64,000 nt of DNA from assembly GCA_006384855.1 (NCBI GenBank), contig VCJN01002135.1, forward strand, positions 114,501 through 178,500. Direction: 5' to 3'. The translations under genes and the position numbers were made by a program. Shown one piece after another: positions 1-12,700 of this stretch. The DNA comes from Tetraselmis striata (Eukaryota; Chlorophyta; Chlorodendrophyceae; Chlorodendrales; Chlorodendraceae). The notes below the pieces were generated by a model. That model was given only the letters and a program-made list of their open reading frames with translations, did no database searches and was not told the DNA's origin. Each line of letters starts with the position of its first letter. Position 1 is the first letter of the stretch.

Positions 1-360
1 GGCAGGCGCGTGCTCCAAGACAACCTGTGGGATGCGATGGGAGGGGTGCCTACTCGGCACTTCAAGTTCGCTTGGTGGGCACACGCTATAGCAGGAGGAG
101 GGGCAGCCATAGTCAGAACACTATTGCTTTTACCGTGTGGTTTGTGCTCTGAATGCTGCCCTTGTGCCTTGATATGCACATCTACGTGTGTGGCAGCTGC
201 CCCCTACACAATATATGGACAATTTTGCAACTTTCTAATGGACACTAATGTTCACAGTACTTTACACAGTACATCAGCCAGCTACAAAAGTTATGGTGTG
301 TGTGTGCTGGGGGGGGGGGGGGGGGGGGGTATCTAGAACACACTTACAGTTCTTACTGGC
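1..360. other. no gene recognised; G homopolymer
   Basis: The stretch holds only short unconvincing ORFs and a run of about 20 G near 310-329. No family was recognised on either strand. It borders the left repeat of the YR element that begins near 361. Confidence 0.5.
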
Positions 361-513
361 CTTACGGCTTCTTTTATGTCTACTCGTGCTCCACACGAGC
401 GACGGGTGAACGAGTAACGACCCGTACGTACCAACACTTAATAGCACATTAGCCGGAAAAGCGGTTAGGAAAGGAGGAGACCCCATAAACTAATTTAGAT
501 TATTTTAGATCAT
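361..513 (-). repeat. Left terminal repeat of YR element copy 1
   Basis: The segment matches 3336-3698 once the SINE there is set aside, and also matches both terminal repeats of copy 2 (44338-44523 and 47275-47461). Shared blocks are CTTTTATGTCTACTCGTGCT, GAAAAGCGGTTAG and the GATCAT end. Confidence 0.65.
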
Positions 514-3335
514 TTTAAATTGAGTTTTTTTTTGCCAGTGATGAGTGAACGAAGTGAGTGGTAGATTGACAAAGGAGGGGTAGCGCCAGGTCACGAAGGG
601 GGCACCGGCAGGGCCACTGATGCGGAAACTTGTCGAACTTGGAAGAAGGGAAGGGGCGCGATGTTACCAAAGAAGAACCACGCGCTGGGTGAAGGGAATG
701 AGGACGTTATGGTCGATGTAGTCCGGAACGAGGTCGGAGTTAATTTGTGGCCCAACCATCGTGGCGAATGTGGGACAGCGGAACTCCGAGGGCGTTAGCA
801 GCAGAGGCTGCACCATGGCGCGGGGTGTGAGAACTCCATGAAGTGCCGGCGGGAGGGGTAGCAGCACCGACGAGGACGCGAACGGGCGTAGACAACCAGT
901 CCGACATCGTAGCGGCAGTCCAAGATTTGGACCGCTCGCTCGGGGGAACAGCCAAGAGGTTCGTCTCGGCCGAGGCAGCATGGACTAGGGGGGCAGCCTA
1001 GACGTTGTCGATCAAGCGGTGCTCCGACACGAGAAGAAGTAGCACACGTAGGTCGTCACGGCCGCGCCGTCCGGTATGCCCCTTCTCACGGTACACCTAC
1101 AACCTGGGTGATGTTGTAAGAGTCGACATGCACGTCCCGCACTTGGAAGGACACGCCAATAAGGCCCATGGCAAAGAACATGAAGTTGACAACTGAGGCC
1201 ATGAGTGCTCGGAAGTTTTACGGGTATCTGGGGGGAAGCGCAAATACAATCAATTCGGCCCGCTCGACGAAAGCGTAAGCGACATGAGCATGCAACGGAA
1301 CTCGCAAAGGGGCAGCCTCCATGCGGTGTTGCCTTAGCAACAGCATGCCACGACGCGCGGCGGTGAGGTGCATGCTGTCCTTAGCGACGTAGTCGATATG
1401 CACAGTTCGAAGAACGTGTTGATTACTGACAAGTAGGGATGCGGCGACTTAGCCCCAATGTGGCCCCGCCCGCTCGCCAATATCCAAGCAAAGTATTGGG
1501 CGACAGAGGTAGTTTCCGCCTCCAACGGGCAGATTTTCTCGGAGTCGTGGCAAAACTCCGCGAATTGAGATAGCTTGCCGGGGTAGGTCTTGAGCGTCTG
1601 GGCGGTGAGGCAGCCGGAGAAGAGGTTGAGGACGGCATGCAGTCCCAACTCGTCCGAGCCGAGCGCCTCATGTAGACGGGACCGGAGTGAAGCAGCCCAT
1701 GCATGGGGTGACAGCTTCGGGCTCGTCAATAACGTAAGTATGACGCTTGACCGACGGAGTAACAAGAGGTCGGTCCATTTCAGCAAAGTAATCGGTTGCG
1801 GCCGTTAGGTTGCCGGCAACAGTTGTCCGGTAGTAATTGTTGGACGGGTTAGGCTGAACACCATTACGGCTTTGCGGGGCACGGTTCATGTAATCCTTAG
1901 GAGGGCCGCCCCGCGCGCCCATCGCGCTCGTAGCTCATGTCTTGCGCGTAACCTACACGCGTGGAAGTTGGTTTTTGTTGCGAGCCTGTTGTAACACGTA
2001 GTGTAACCACCGACGGACGCTGTGATGTTAGTATTGGTAAGGGAGGCGGGTTGTTGAACCGCCATGTGTATGTGTGCAGATGGTTGAGCCGCAATCGGCT
2101 ACGGCTGTAAGAAGCTCCGCACCTAAGGTCTAAATGAAGTCTGTAGGGTAGGGGGGAGAGGTCGGACACATGGCGCTCATCCCGCTATTGAACTGCCAGG
2201 GCTCGCTCTGCGGCGGTCATCACCGAAAGGTGACCTCGCAAACCGCCAGCAACTCTGACGAAAGGCGCCCCGCGCCGTCACTCATGCTCACCTTCACAAC
2301 CACGCCCTCGACCACCACCGCGTCCTCGCTCGTCCACGCCCGCGACCTGCGAGCGTCGCTACCACCCGAGCAGTGGTGGCAACCTTCGCGTTGCTGGCGA
2401 CCGTCGCCTCGAAGACCCGACCTCGTAGTCCCTCACCTTGTCTCCGAAAATCGCAGAACCCAAATGCTCGGCTGCAAGCTGAAAATTCTGAGCCCGCAGT
2501 ACGTCAAGCACACCTTGCTCACCGTGTACACGCTTGATCTCGTTAAGCCTCCGCAAGAAGGCTAGACGAAAACGAAACGCCTTGTCGATGGCCTCGGCGC
2601 GATTCCGAACGCGCGAGAGGTAAGGGTGAGGTCTTGATTAGCAGCGGGGACGCAAGGTAGTAGCGTCAAGGTCCACAAAAAGAGCAGCGATGTGAGCCCA
2701 AACACACGTCATCCAAATGTTACAAATGTTACCGGAGGAGTACAGTACTCCTGCTGAGCCAGCAAACACCGGTCGTCCTTCTTAAGGTAGCCGTTTGTCA
2801 TGTCGTTACGCAAAGTAGAGAAAACCCCAGACACTCGGCTGACCGGTCGAACGTCACGGTAACCAGACTCTGCTCGTTGCAGTAGCTCTGGCACCGCGAG
2901 GTAGTCGTCCTCGTCATTAGCGGATTTTGCTCCGACACGGCCGCTCTGGGTGGGTCTATGAAGTTTGGGGGCGCGGCGGATCCCATATTGCATGTCGGTT
3001 GTCCTGCGTCGCGCGACCCGGAGCCAGAGCCACGCGTTCCGTCTCCGTCCATCAACACCACGTTCACGAGCCGTCAATTGGGCCAACGACGATGTGAGCT
3101 AGAGCAGCAATGTAGACATGGCCTCCCTGTCTGCCTGTAGCCATTCGAGCGTTGGCTTGGCGACGGGGTCTTGATTCTCCATCTGGCATGCTCAGTCACG
3201 CACGAACGTATGGATGAGATTACACACACGGATGGTGAGCCGGGTGTGGTCTTGAAGCAACATGTGACCTTGCTCGCAACAGGTTACGGGACAGTTATTC
3301 GCTGTGTGCAACACGGCGAAAATGGAATATGGCAG

Positions 3336-3698
3336 GCTCGGCTGTATCGGCTGCTTTTATGTCTTCTCGTGGTGTACACGAACGGGCGCGAGAGACCCGG
3401 GTTCGATTCCTGGCTGATGTATTTCGGCAATATCGGCCCGGCGTGTCCGGGTTTATCCGGTTGATGCATTAGCCCTTCGGGGTTCGAATGAGGCAATGGT
3501 CTATGGGCTATGCCAGACCTACGACTGCAGTTGGCGCACGAGGTCAAGTGCTGGGGCGGCTTCGGCCGATGTCCCGGGGCAACCTTTTACGAACGGGCGC
3601 AGCGACGGATGAACTAGTAACCCGTACCACTTAGCAGCACCGCGTAGCCGGAAAAGCGGTTAGAAAAGGAGGAAACCCTATAAACTAGTTTTGATCAT
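3336..3698 (-). repeat. Right terminal repeat of YR element copy 1
   Basis: This repeat corresponds to 361-513 and is split by a SINE at 3390-3588. The two halves, 3336-3389 and 3601-3698, continue the alignment with the copy 2 repeats across the SINE. Confidence 0.65.
3390..3588 (+). mobile_element. tRNA-derived SINE, 5'-truncated
   Basis: The segment starts at a pol III B-box-like stretch, GGTTCGATTCC, and runs to GATGTCCCGGGG. It is flanked by a perfect 12-bp target-site duplication, ACGAACGGGCGC, at 3378-3389 and 3589-3600. Related copies lie at 39100-39835 (+, interrupted) and 43870-44105 (-). Those two are longer at the 5' end and carry an A-box-like CCGCTCGGT region before the B box, as expected for a tRNA-type head. 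This copy has lost that head. It sits inside the terminal repeat of YR copy 1 and is therefore younger than that element. Confidence 0.75.
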
Positions 3699-4384
3699 AT
3701 GGACCAGACGACTCGAGAGGCGCGGCGCGCGTGCGTGCATCGCGAGCGTCAGCAGCGCCGACGCATCAGCCAACCACCATCGCGGCACCGAACGGTTTCC
3801 GCCACGCCCGCTGTCAACCACTGCGTTGTTACATCGCGCCCCCGGTGGGTAAGAGCCGCTGCGCCGTCAGCTTCCTGAGCGCCACGTCACCTCTTCCGGC
3901 CTTCGGTCGCGGGTCAGCAACAGCAACGGCAGCCATCCAGCGGCCATCCCAGCTGGCACTGCCGTCGGGGTATAGTGGTTGGTGGTCGCAGGTGACATCC
4001 GCCGGCGCTCGCGGCGTCCCCCGACCCGCCGGCCCAGCCTCACAGAAGCCTGCATCCCACCAGTTCCGCCGCGTTCCACCAGTTTCAAGCGCTCCACTGC
4101 CTGGGCTCAAGCGTTAGCCTGATCCGGCCTCATTCTCGGCGCCATAGTCGCTACTCACTCCTGCCGAGCGTTTGAGACCGAGCGGGGCGCCGGCTGGTGT
4201 TTATGTAGGGACACCAGGACGGTCCCTGCCGACGACGCGAAAACAGCGCGGCAGACCAGCGGAAGGTCTATTTAACAACTCCACCCTGCCCGACGGCCCT
4301 CGAAGCGCTTTGCATCGCCGGGGAAGCCGGCGCGATTCAATCATCGACGCGAAACGAGCTGTGGAGCTCTCCACTGACGCCGAG
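3699..4384. other. spacer, no firm gene
   Basis: GC-rich sequence between the YR element and the coiled-coil gene. The frame of the first proposed exon stays open upstream of its ATG at 4385 back to about 4172, so the true start of that protein may lie in here, in an extended exon or in one not recognised. The remaining ORFs match nothing recognised. Confidence 0.4.
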
Positions 4385-7300
4385 ATGACGGTACCGCTAG
4401 AGACGGCCATCAGCTTGGCCAACCTCAAGCGCGGGCAAGAGGAATGGTGCGGCCGGCATTCTGTCGCCACCCAGAGCCCGACCCCCTACAAGGCACAAAT
4501 ATTTATTCGGAATTAGCATATTATACATCCATATCATCAGAGCAAAGTTTTCGTACTGCCAAATTTCGCAAAACCGTCGTCTTTCGACAGCATTTGGGCA
4601 CTGTGCAACCCCGAACCAAATCGTACCTCCCCCTCCCCCCCCCGCCCCCCCCCCCCCCCCCCCCCCCCCTCACCTCCGCCCCCGGTCCGCCCCTTTTGGT
4701 GCCCGCGAAGTCCGCCTGCCCGACCCGCCCCGAGTCACCCGGGCGAAGCCGGACTGCATGCCACGGGGGGGGGGGGGGGGGGGGGAGCGTGTCGGGCCTT
4801 TTTATTTATTTTTGCGTGTTGGCATCCGCGCAGGTTCAATGTGCAGGACCCGGTGCGCTTCGCGCTGGAGACCATCGTGGGCCACCTGCAGGAGCAGTCG
4901 CGCGCCATCAGGCACGCTCCCATCCATGCTCCTGCATCAACCCCCTCCGACAGTCCTGGCAGGCCGGTATGCCATCCATCGCCCATGGCAGGTCGCCCGT
5001 GGCGTTGCTCATCGTGCTGCGGTTTATCTATTTATGTACCCGTGTATATGCATGTACGTATGTATATGTACGAAGGGCAATAGATAGCTGCTACACGCCC
5101 CTAATTACCTACATTCCTCAACGTCGAAGAATCCATCTGAAGGCTTCCCACACGTCAGGTCCCCTCGCTCTCCCTGTTCCCATAGCACACACTCTCGGCG
5201 ACACCACTTGTGTCCCCCAGCTGACAGGGCGCCCCGCTGTTTGCAAATGCGTCCCTGCAGCAAGCTGGAGCAGAGCACCACGGACAAGACAGGCGCGCGG
5301 CCAGCGTCCGCGCAGGGGCTAGACACGCTCCGCAGCCAAGTGTACGACTCACAGGTCCCCCCCCCCCCCCCCCCCCCCCCCCCCGCCCCATGCTCGCGCT
5401 CCCCCGGCCTGCTCCACGGGCATGGCCACAACTGTGTCCATCCGTCAGTGCGTCAATGCTGGTATGTGGATCCGGCCCAGCCTGCGATGGGATGTTTTCA
5501 TGTTCGTGGCATTGTGCATTCAAGGGAGGGGGGGGGCCGATGGCGCTGAGCGGGGGCTTCATGTGTGGCTGCGGAACAGGCGGAGCTGACGCGGCGACTG
5601 TCGGCGCTGGAGAGCCGGCAGGCGCCGGAGGGAGTGACGCACGGCCACCTGACGAGCGTGTTGCGCCAGCTGGAGGAGCACTTTGGGCGCGAGGTGGAAA
5701 CGGCGTCCAAGGCGACGGCAGATGCGGCGGCGGATGGGCTGCGAGAGCTGGAAGCGCGGCTGCGTACGGCAATGGAGGGCGCAGCCCGCGAGACGGAGCG
5801 CGGTGTGGGCCGACAGCTGGAAGAGCTGGCGGGGCGCGTGGACGGCGTGGGCGCGGAGACGCTCGCGCTGCGGCGGCAGCTGGAGGGGCTGGGAGGCCGG
5901 CTGGCGCTGCCCGAGTCGCTGGAGCGCCGGCTGCGCGACGCGGCAGAGGGCGGCGCCGCGGAGGTGCGCCGCCGCGTGGAGGAGCTCGCCGCGCGGCTGG
6001 ACACGACTGCCGCAGGCATGCAGCGCTCGCTTGCGGACGTGCAGGCCTCCGCCAACGACAGCCAGGACAAGCTCGCCAACAGCATGGCGGCTCTGCGGGT
6101 GGGAGCCCCCCCCCCCCCCCCCCCCCCCCCCCGCGCCCTCCACAACTTCCCCAATATGATATGAGCGGGTGCAGCATATCATATCATATGGTATGATGTT
6201 ATCACCATGGTACCTGGTGGAGTATTGGCGCACAGGTGTACCAATGCGCCTCCACCATACAATCAGTAACCCTTGTGCAAGTTGTTACACGCAATAAAGT
6301 AGCCCCGGCACTTGCACACCGTTGATGATCCGATCCACAGGGATACAGTAGGTACCCTTTGCCATCCTGCCCTGAGTATATGTACCCTTTGCCGGGTGGC
6401 ATATGCACAGATTGGATGCACCTTGGGCTATTTTTTACTCTGTTAGTATACCCTATAGTGCAGTATATATGTAACAAATCCACCCACAGTAGAACTGTTT
6501 ATATTCGTGCTTGTACATTCTAATTACTTTCATAATGGACACTCGTGATCAGAGGCAACGTGCCCAGACGTCACCCCGCAGTAAAATTATCCGCGGGTAT
6601 CTTTGCCCTTACGGAAGCACTTGGTAGCAGCTTTCCCCTGGTGTCTCAGAGTCATTGTTGCGGTGTCAAAGTAGGCACACCGAGTACCGTGGCCACTACA
6701 CCATCGTCTTGCGCACCTTGTCTGTCAAAACACATTGTGCAAGGGGGGGGGGGGGGGGGGTCCGTGCACCCATCTGGCGCTGTGCGCTTCCCTCCCCCTC
6801 ACGCCAGCGTGGCTATCGCTCACTGTAGAACACCGGCGCTCACGATCGTCACGCGTGCTGCATTGTGTGCCCAAAATTGCGGGTTGCCGCAGTCCAGTAT
6901 CGGTCCATTTTCGGGTAATAAGTGTCTCAAGCATGGCATTTGTTTCCCCCTGGGGGCTGACACACGCTGTCTGGACGGCCTGCTCGCTGCAGGAGAAGGT
7001 AGAGCGGGTGTCCGCGGCTTCGGTGGAGGTGGAGAGGCGGCTTGCGGCGGGCCTGCAGGACCTGCAGGCGGAGTGGCAGGCCACGGCGGCCAGCCTCAAG
7101 GCGGAGGCGGCCGCTGTGGCGGAGGCCAAGTGCGGCGACACAGAGCGCCGCCTGGGCGCCGCGCTCGGCAGCAAAATCGACACCAACGCGCACGCCGCGC
7201 AGCGCGAGGGGGCGGAGCTGCGCCGCCGCATCGCTGACCTGGAGCGCGGCAAGGTTGACAAGGCGTCTATGGAGAAGTTCACGACCGAGGTGCTGGACGT

Positions 7301-7535
7301 GAGTGCAGCAACAACATGCCTCTCGCCAGAAGCTCTCAAATTATTATCTTGTGCAGTTGTTTTTTACCACACCGGTAGTAACACATCATAACTATATGTG
7401 GGATGGTGTTAGTTGCTGTTGTTTATTAGTCCGAGATTAACATATTGATACAGCCATGGCCACACAATAGAATAGTTGTTGACTGTGCCCCCTCCACCCA
7501 CTTCAACTGTTGGACCCCCCTTCCCCCCAATTCCC

Positions 7536-7595
<60 letters not shown>

Positions 7596-9610
7596 CTTGG
7601 GGGGGGGGGGGGGGTGTAACTACTCCAGCGTATTGCGTTTTAAATCGCATTTCTTGACATTAAGGGAACAATATTATTCATATGCATTCCCTCTAAAATG
7701 GTTAGAGGGGCATCAACAAACCGTCCGTCTGAGGGAATATTGTTTGTTGGTGGCCTCGCCGTGGTTCAATAAAATAGAGACTCTCCATCAGTAGTCTATT
7801 ATTCGAGACTGGTGGTTGGGCGCGGTTGGAAAGGCATATGTACATCTCCGCTACGCCTGTATGCTGACCCTGTGCGAGCGCCGCCTTGCCGCAGGCTTTT
7901 GACAGCACCAACGCCGCGAACATGGAGGAGCTCGCCACCAAGTGGGACGCCCAGCTGGCCGCCGTGCGCACCGACATTGCCACGCAAGTGTCCTCACGCG
8001 CCTCCAACCGCGACATGCAGGTCAGATCCCCTCCCCCCCCCCCCCCCCCCACCCACCTGCCGCAACCCTAAAAACCCCAGACAACACCTGATTTTACCCG
8101 ACATGTGAGCCATTGAAGCAACAGATACAGCGAGTATATACAGAGTAGTCGATGTTGAATGTGCGGTCTGTTGAAACGGTGAGTAACATCACTATTACAT
8201 GGGACAAATAAAATGAGCAGACACCTTGTAGCGACACTACGAACCTCGTTGGTATGAGACAAATAAAACAGCGTATTATCGTTGTCAACCGTTTGGTTGA
8301 TAACACACATACGGGAGATGATTCATCATTTACAAATTGCACGTACGAACTGAGTTCCATACCGGTACTGCTCTTTGAGTTATTATTGGTACTGTTAGCG
8401 ACTACCCAGCGACCATATAGCGCAATTAGGGCTTCGACTATATATTTTGCGGGTATATATATTGCGGGTGCTGTATATATTTTGCGGGTACCAGTGCGAT
8501 ATTTGTACCTGTACTGGTACCGTGCGTCGCGTGGTGGCGCCTAAGTCGCTTCGTCCGGCAAGCAGCGGAATGCTGTATAACTCGGACTCGTACCACATAC
8601 CGCGGCACTCGCATGGACGCATACCGTAATCCAACCGCAACGATTATATAGTACGCGTGGCCATACTGCACAGAGAGAGAGGGGGAAGGGGGGGAGCTTA
8701 CATGGAGCTGCGCGTGCAATACTTTAGATGAACATATCTGGATGGACAGATGCTGTACGGGACGCCCTGCCGGTGCTCAGCAAGCCACATTGACTGCCCT
8801 CTGCTGTGAGGGTAACACCGCCGAGGGTTTCACTGTTGCCAGTCCTGCCCCGGAGGCAAAGAAAACGGTGCCATTGTGGACTTGCTGGTCTGTGGTCTTG
8901 GCTTCTTCTGACGGCTGCCCTCCCGGTGCTTGCTGCCTGCTCCAGGCGGCTGCGGAGCGGGTGGACGAGGTGATCGAGGGTCTCAACCTGCTGCGCCACC
9001 AGGTGGAGGGCCTGGAGCGCGAAGCGCACACACGCGAGACGTTCTGCACCAAGGACGATGCGCGCCGCGTGGCGAGCGAGATGATGCGGCAGCAGGAGCT
9101 GCAGCGCGAGCAGGGCGCGACGCTGAGCGCCGTCAGCAGTGCGTCCCCGGGCCGTGTATGTAGGTGTTTTTGAATTGTAGGTATCAATCTTCACATGATT
9201 TTTGTATTGAACTTATAACCAGTCGGCCGTAACTTCAATTCACCCTACAACACCCAAAGTGTTTAAAGTCAACCCTAACTTCATTTTACCGATGTACCAT
9301 CAACATGTGAAGTCGGCATTTTGCTTTACCTGGTATCCGCTTCTGCAGAGAAGCGTATACCAGGGAAACCAGGTAAAGCGTAAAAACACAAGATGCCCAC
9401 TTTGACATGACTTTGAGCATGTGCTCCTCTGTCCGCAGAGGCGGCCAGCACAGCGGCGGCCGCTCTGGCGGCCGCAGAGGCGGAGGCAGAGAAGCGGCGG
9501 CAGCTGGCTGAGAAGCTCGCAGCGCTGACGGAGGCCGTCTTTGGGCGACAGCCGCTCAGCGCTGGCAGCCCCGCGGGACACTCCCTGTCCGACCTCTTTT
9601 CATGTGCGCC

Positions 9611-9643
<33 letters not shown>

Positions 9644-9683
9644 TGCGTGCTCGCTCATTGTGAATTCGTGCGTATTGTTTAAG

Positions 9684-9734
<51 letters not shown>

Positions 9735-12700
9735 TGTTTTCGATGGTGTGTGGTGGTGTATGCGTTGCTTTACAGTATATCGCCTAGACTTTGGACTTTG
9801 GGAACTTGGCTTTTGGATTCGCAGTATAGCACCATCCCCCCCCCCCCCCCCCCCACCGCGCGCACCTGCGAAGAGCGAGGAACCCTATATCTCTCGAATT
9901 GTATCAGAACACAACACGAATACTTAACGGATCTCCCAACTTGTTGCTGCAAAATAGCTCATTATGTTTTGACCGCAAACCCAATCGAATGGATCGGTAT
10001 GAACGTTGGTGCGGCCCGATCATATTTCCCAAATGCCCCGTCTCTAGCGGCTGCTCACCTACGTGCACCGCCGTTTGCATGCCAGCCTCCTCGCGCAGCA
10101 AGTACGTCACGCCCGGCAAGAGCAGCCCGGGCGACGGGCTGGTGCGGCGCTTCACCGCCATGGAGAGCCTCCTTGACAAGCTGAGCTCCGAGCTGCGGGG
10201 CAAGCTCAGCGCGGTGGGTCCGCCCTCAGCGTGATGATGTGTGGCCTAGTTGTGAAGAACCAAGAGACCTCTGAGGGATTTATTTGGAGAAGTGTACTGT
10301 GTTGTGGTATCATTGATGTGCATGTAATAGTATGCGGTGACTAGCTTCCATAGGGGCATTTTTGGTTTAGTATCGTGCACATGGACCAGTATATACTGCT
10401 CCGTCTCGCCTGTAGCATTGTCAGGGCTGCTGCAGCGAGTGCGTTTTTTATCTATGAGCTGGTATATACAGGCAGCATAATATGCTACGCAGTGTGTGTG
10501 TGTGTGTGTGGATGGATGGATGGATGGATGGGGGCTCGTGATTGGATAATAATCGAACTTGGACTTGTATTTGGACTCGTAATTGCCATAAATGGGGGCC
10601 CAGACTGATGAGATTCCGGCACCGGCGCCCTCAGTCGGATATGGAGGCGCTGCAGGCTCAAGTTGCAGACCACAGCGGCAGCCTGGAGGACCTGACTACG
10701 GAGACGTACCGCCGTGCGGATGAGCTCGCGGCCGCCATCCAGTCGCTCCACAAGGTAAATATAAACACCAGGCCGGGCCTGCTGACGATCCCCTGGCCTT
10801 GGACCAGTGCACCGGCGGAGAGTGGCAGACCCCTCGCCAGGCGTCTATATCTGCCTGACAAAACGGAAAAACAGTCGCAAAGTAAATAAGCGCTTTGCCC
10901 GCAATGTGCTGCTGCTAACACGTGCAAAATAAACAGTGGGAGGATTCCTTGTCCAGTTTTTTGCATGCGCAATAAGTGCAGATCTGCAAAGAAGCAGTAC
11001 ATCAGTGTTAATGATATAAAATGCAAGCACAGGGGTTTAGGGTTTAATGTAGGGTTTACCTTACTACAGTATCTACGTAAAATGTTCACTCAGTGCCTAC
11101 CCATGTGACTCCGAGCTTTGACGGCCATGTAAGTGTGGTGCTGCACAGGAAGTGCTGCAGGACATAGGTCGCTGTGGCTTTTTCCTTCTTTCTCTCCCTT
11201 TGGCTCCCATGGTGCTGGGGTGAGCTGATGGCGGCCTCTGCTTGCAGGTGCTGGCGTCCAACTTTGCGGATCGGCCGACGCTGGCGAGCGTGCAGGCGAT
11301 GATAAAGGATATGGCGAAGCAGCTCGCGGAAGAGGAGGAGCGCCGTCTGGGACCGCTGCTGGACCACACTCACACGGTGGAGCACGCAGAGAGGGTGCCT
11401 CCCCCCCCCCCCCCCCCCCACCCTTTTCAAACACACACACACGAATCACCCCTTACTGGCGTGAACCACAGCGGTCAAACTGGAATACAACACATAAGAA
11501 GATCAATGAAATTAGACATGCGCGTCGGCGACTACAAATGTATCTGATTGGACTGAAGGCGTATCATATGCGGATCAATGGCATTAGGGTTTATGGGAAC
11601 CCTAAAATCGGGATGGGGATATGAGTGTAGTGCTTGTGCGGCGAGAGGGGCTGACGGGTATGGTGGGATGGACGGGGCGGGCCGCAGGTGCTGGTCCAGG
11701 AGGATGGGACCCGCGTGACGCTGGAGAGCGGCCCGCTGGAGGGCGTCAAGGTCGCGGACGACGGGCGCGTGAGCGGCGCCGTGTGGCAAAAGCTGTCGCG
11801 CCTGGAGGCGCGGTACGAGAGCGTGCTGCGCGCGCAGCAGGAGCTTGCCGGGCGGCTGTCCCCCGTGCGCTTCCGGGTGAGTCATCATGTATTTGCGCTC
11901 TGGTAAAATAGTCGCCCTTCAAGTACGTCATTCCACAAAAGTTTACCCACCCAGTTTTAGAAACGCTGATATATTTGTTGTTGATTCTCTGCTGCTCCGA
12001 AACCACATGCATGCCCCATAAAACCTATGATGAGCCCTAAATCATACAACTGAATTGAAACCCTGCATGAGAAGAGCAAGTTATTCTAGACCTTAATTAA
12101 ACCCTGGCATGTGAAAATGCCATGCGATACATCATTTCAATTAAGATTTTGACAGTGTATCTTGCTGTGACTCCATATATATGGTCCATTAAGCCTACCG
12201 AATATTTATGCTGCGGTCCAGAGCTGTAGTTCACGCCATGTTCTTCGGAATCCTTGACATGTCAACGCCCTGAAGAAATTGTCAACGCCCTGACTTTTCA
12301 GCGTTGCCTCCCGTTGCTATCTCCCTCTGTGCAGGGATCGCCGCAGAGCCCCGGGCCCGGCGAGGCCGTGGACGCGCCGAGCACCGCCGGGCTGCGGCAA
12401 CGGCTGGATGCGCTGGAACGCGCGCACGAAAGCGCCGTGTATGAGATAAAGGTGCCCCGCCCCCTCCCCTGACCATGGACTCCGGACCCCCTTCCCCATC
12501 CGCAGCCCGCACTCTTATTTCCTCGAGCTGACCAAACCGCTGTATGTTGCACATTTCATGTGAACACCTGTTGCAGGCATGTGGTATACATACTCGTACG
12601 GGCATACCTGCCCGCGCGCAGCCCGCGGTTCTCGGCGCCAGTACTGTACGAGTACCAGTACCCTGCAGTACTGCTGATATATGATGCGGTACACGTCGCA

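Larger units (their letters stand above)
361..3698 (-). mobile_element. Fossil tyrosine-recombinase element, copy 1
   Basis: Two related terminal repeats in the same orientation lie at about 361-513 and 3336-3698; both contain the block GAAAAGCGGTTAG and end near GATCAT. Between them, on the minus strand, is a helical gag-like N-terminal protein (about 3150-2170) followed by a tyrosine recombinase (about 1930-560). The recombinase core-binding part is recognisable by comparison with the second copy (about 44338-47461): FAEFCHDSE and GAKS are shared. No reverse transcriptase was seen. The copy is clearly broken, with several interruptions, and is diverged from copy 2, so it is old. A SINE is nested in the right repeat. 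The family could be a non-autonomous DIRS/Ngaro-type element or an RT-less YR transposon. Confidence 0.7.

Noticed and set aside
4444-5322. 292-codon plus-strand ORF across two homopolymers
   Set aside because: Reads as poly-Pro/poly-Gly through C and G tracts and overlaps coiled-coil exons in another frame.
5155-6233. Long minus-strand ORFs of 218-340 codons opposite the coiled-coil exon
   Set aside because: They are shadows of the GC-rich exon 5580-6098 and run through a homopolymer as poly-Pro or poly-Gly. Splice sites and phase support the plus strand.
7426-7657. ORFs rich in Cys-Val or Thr-His
   Set aside because: Translation of a (TG)n microsatellite.
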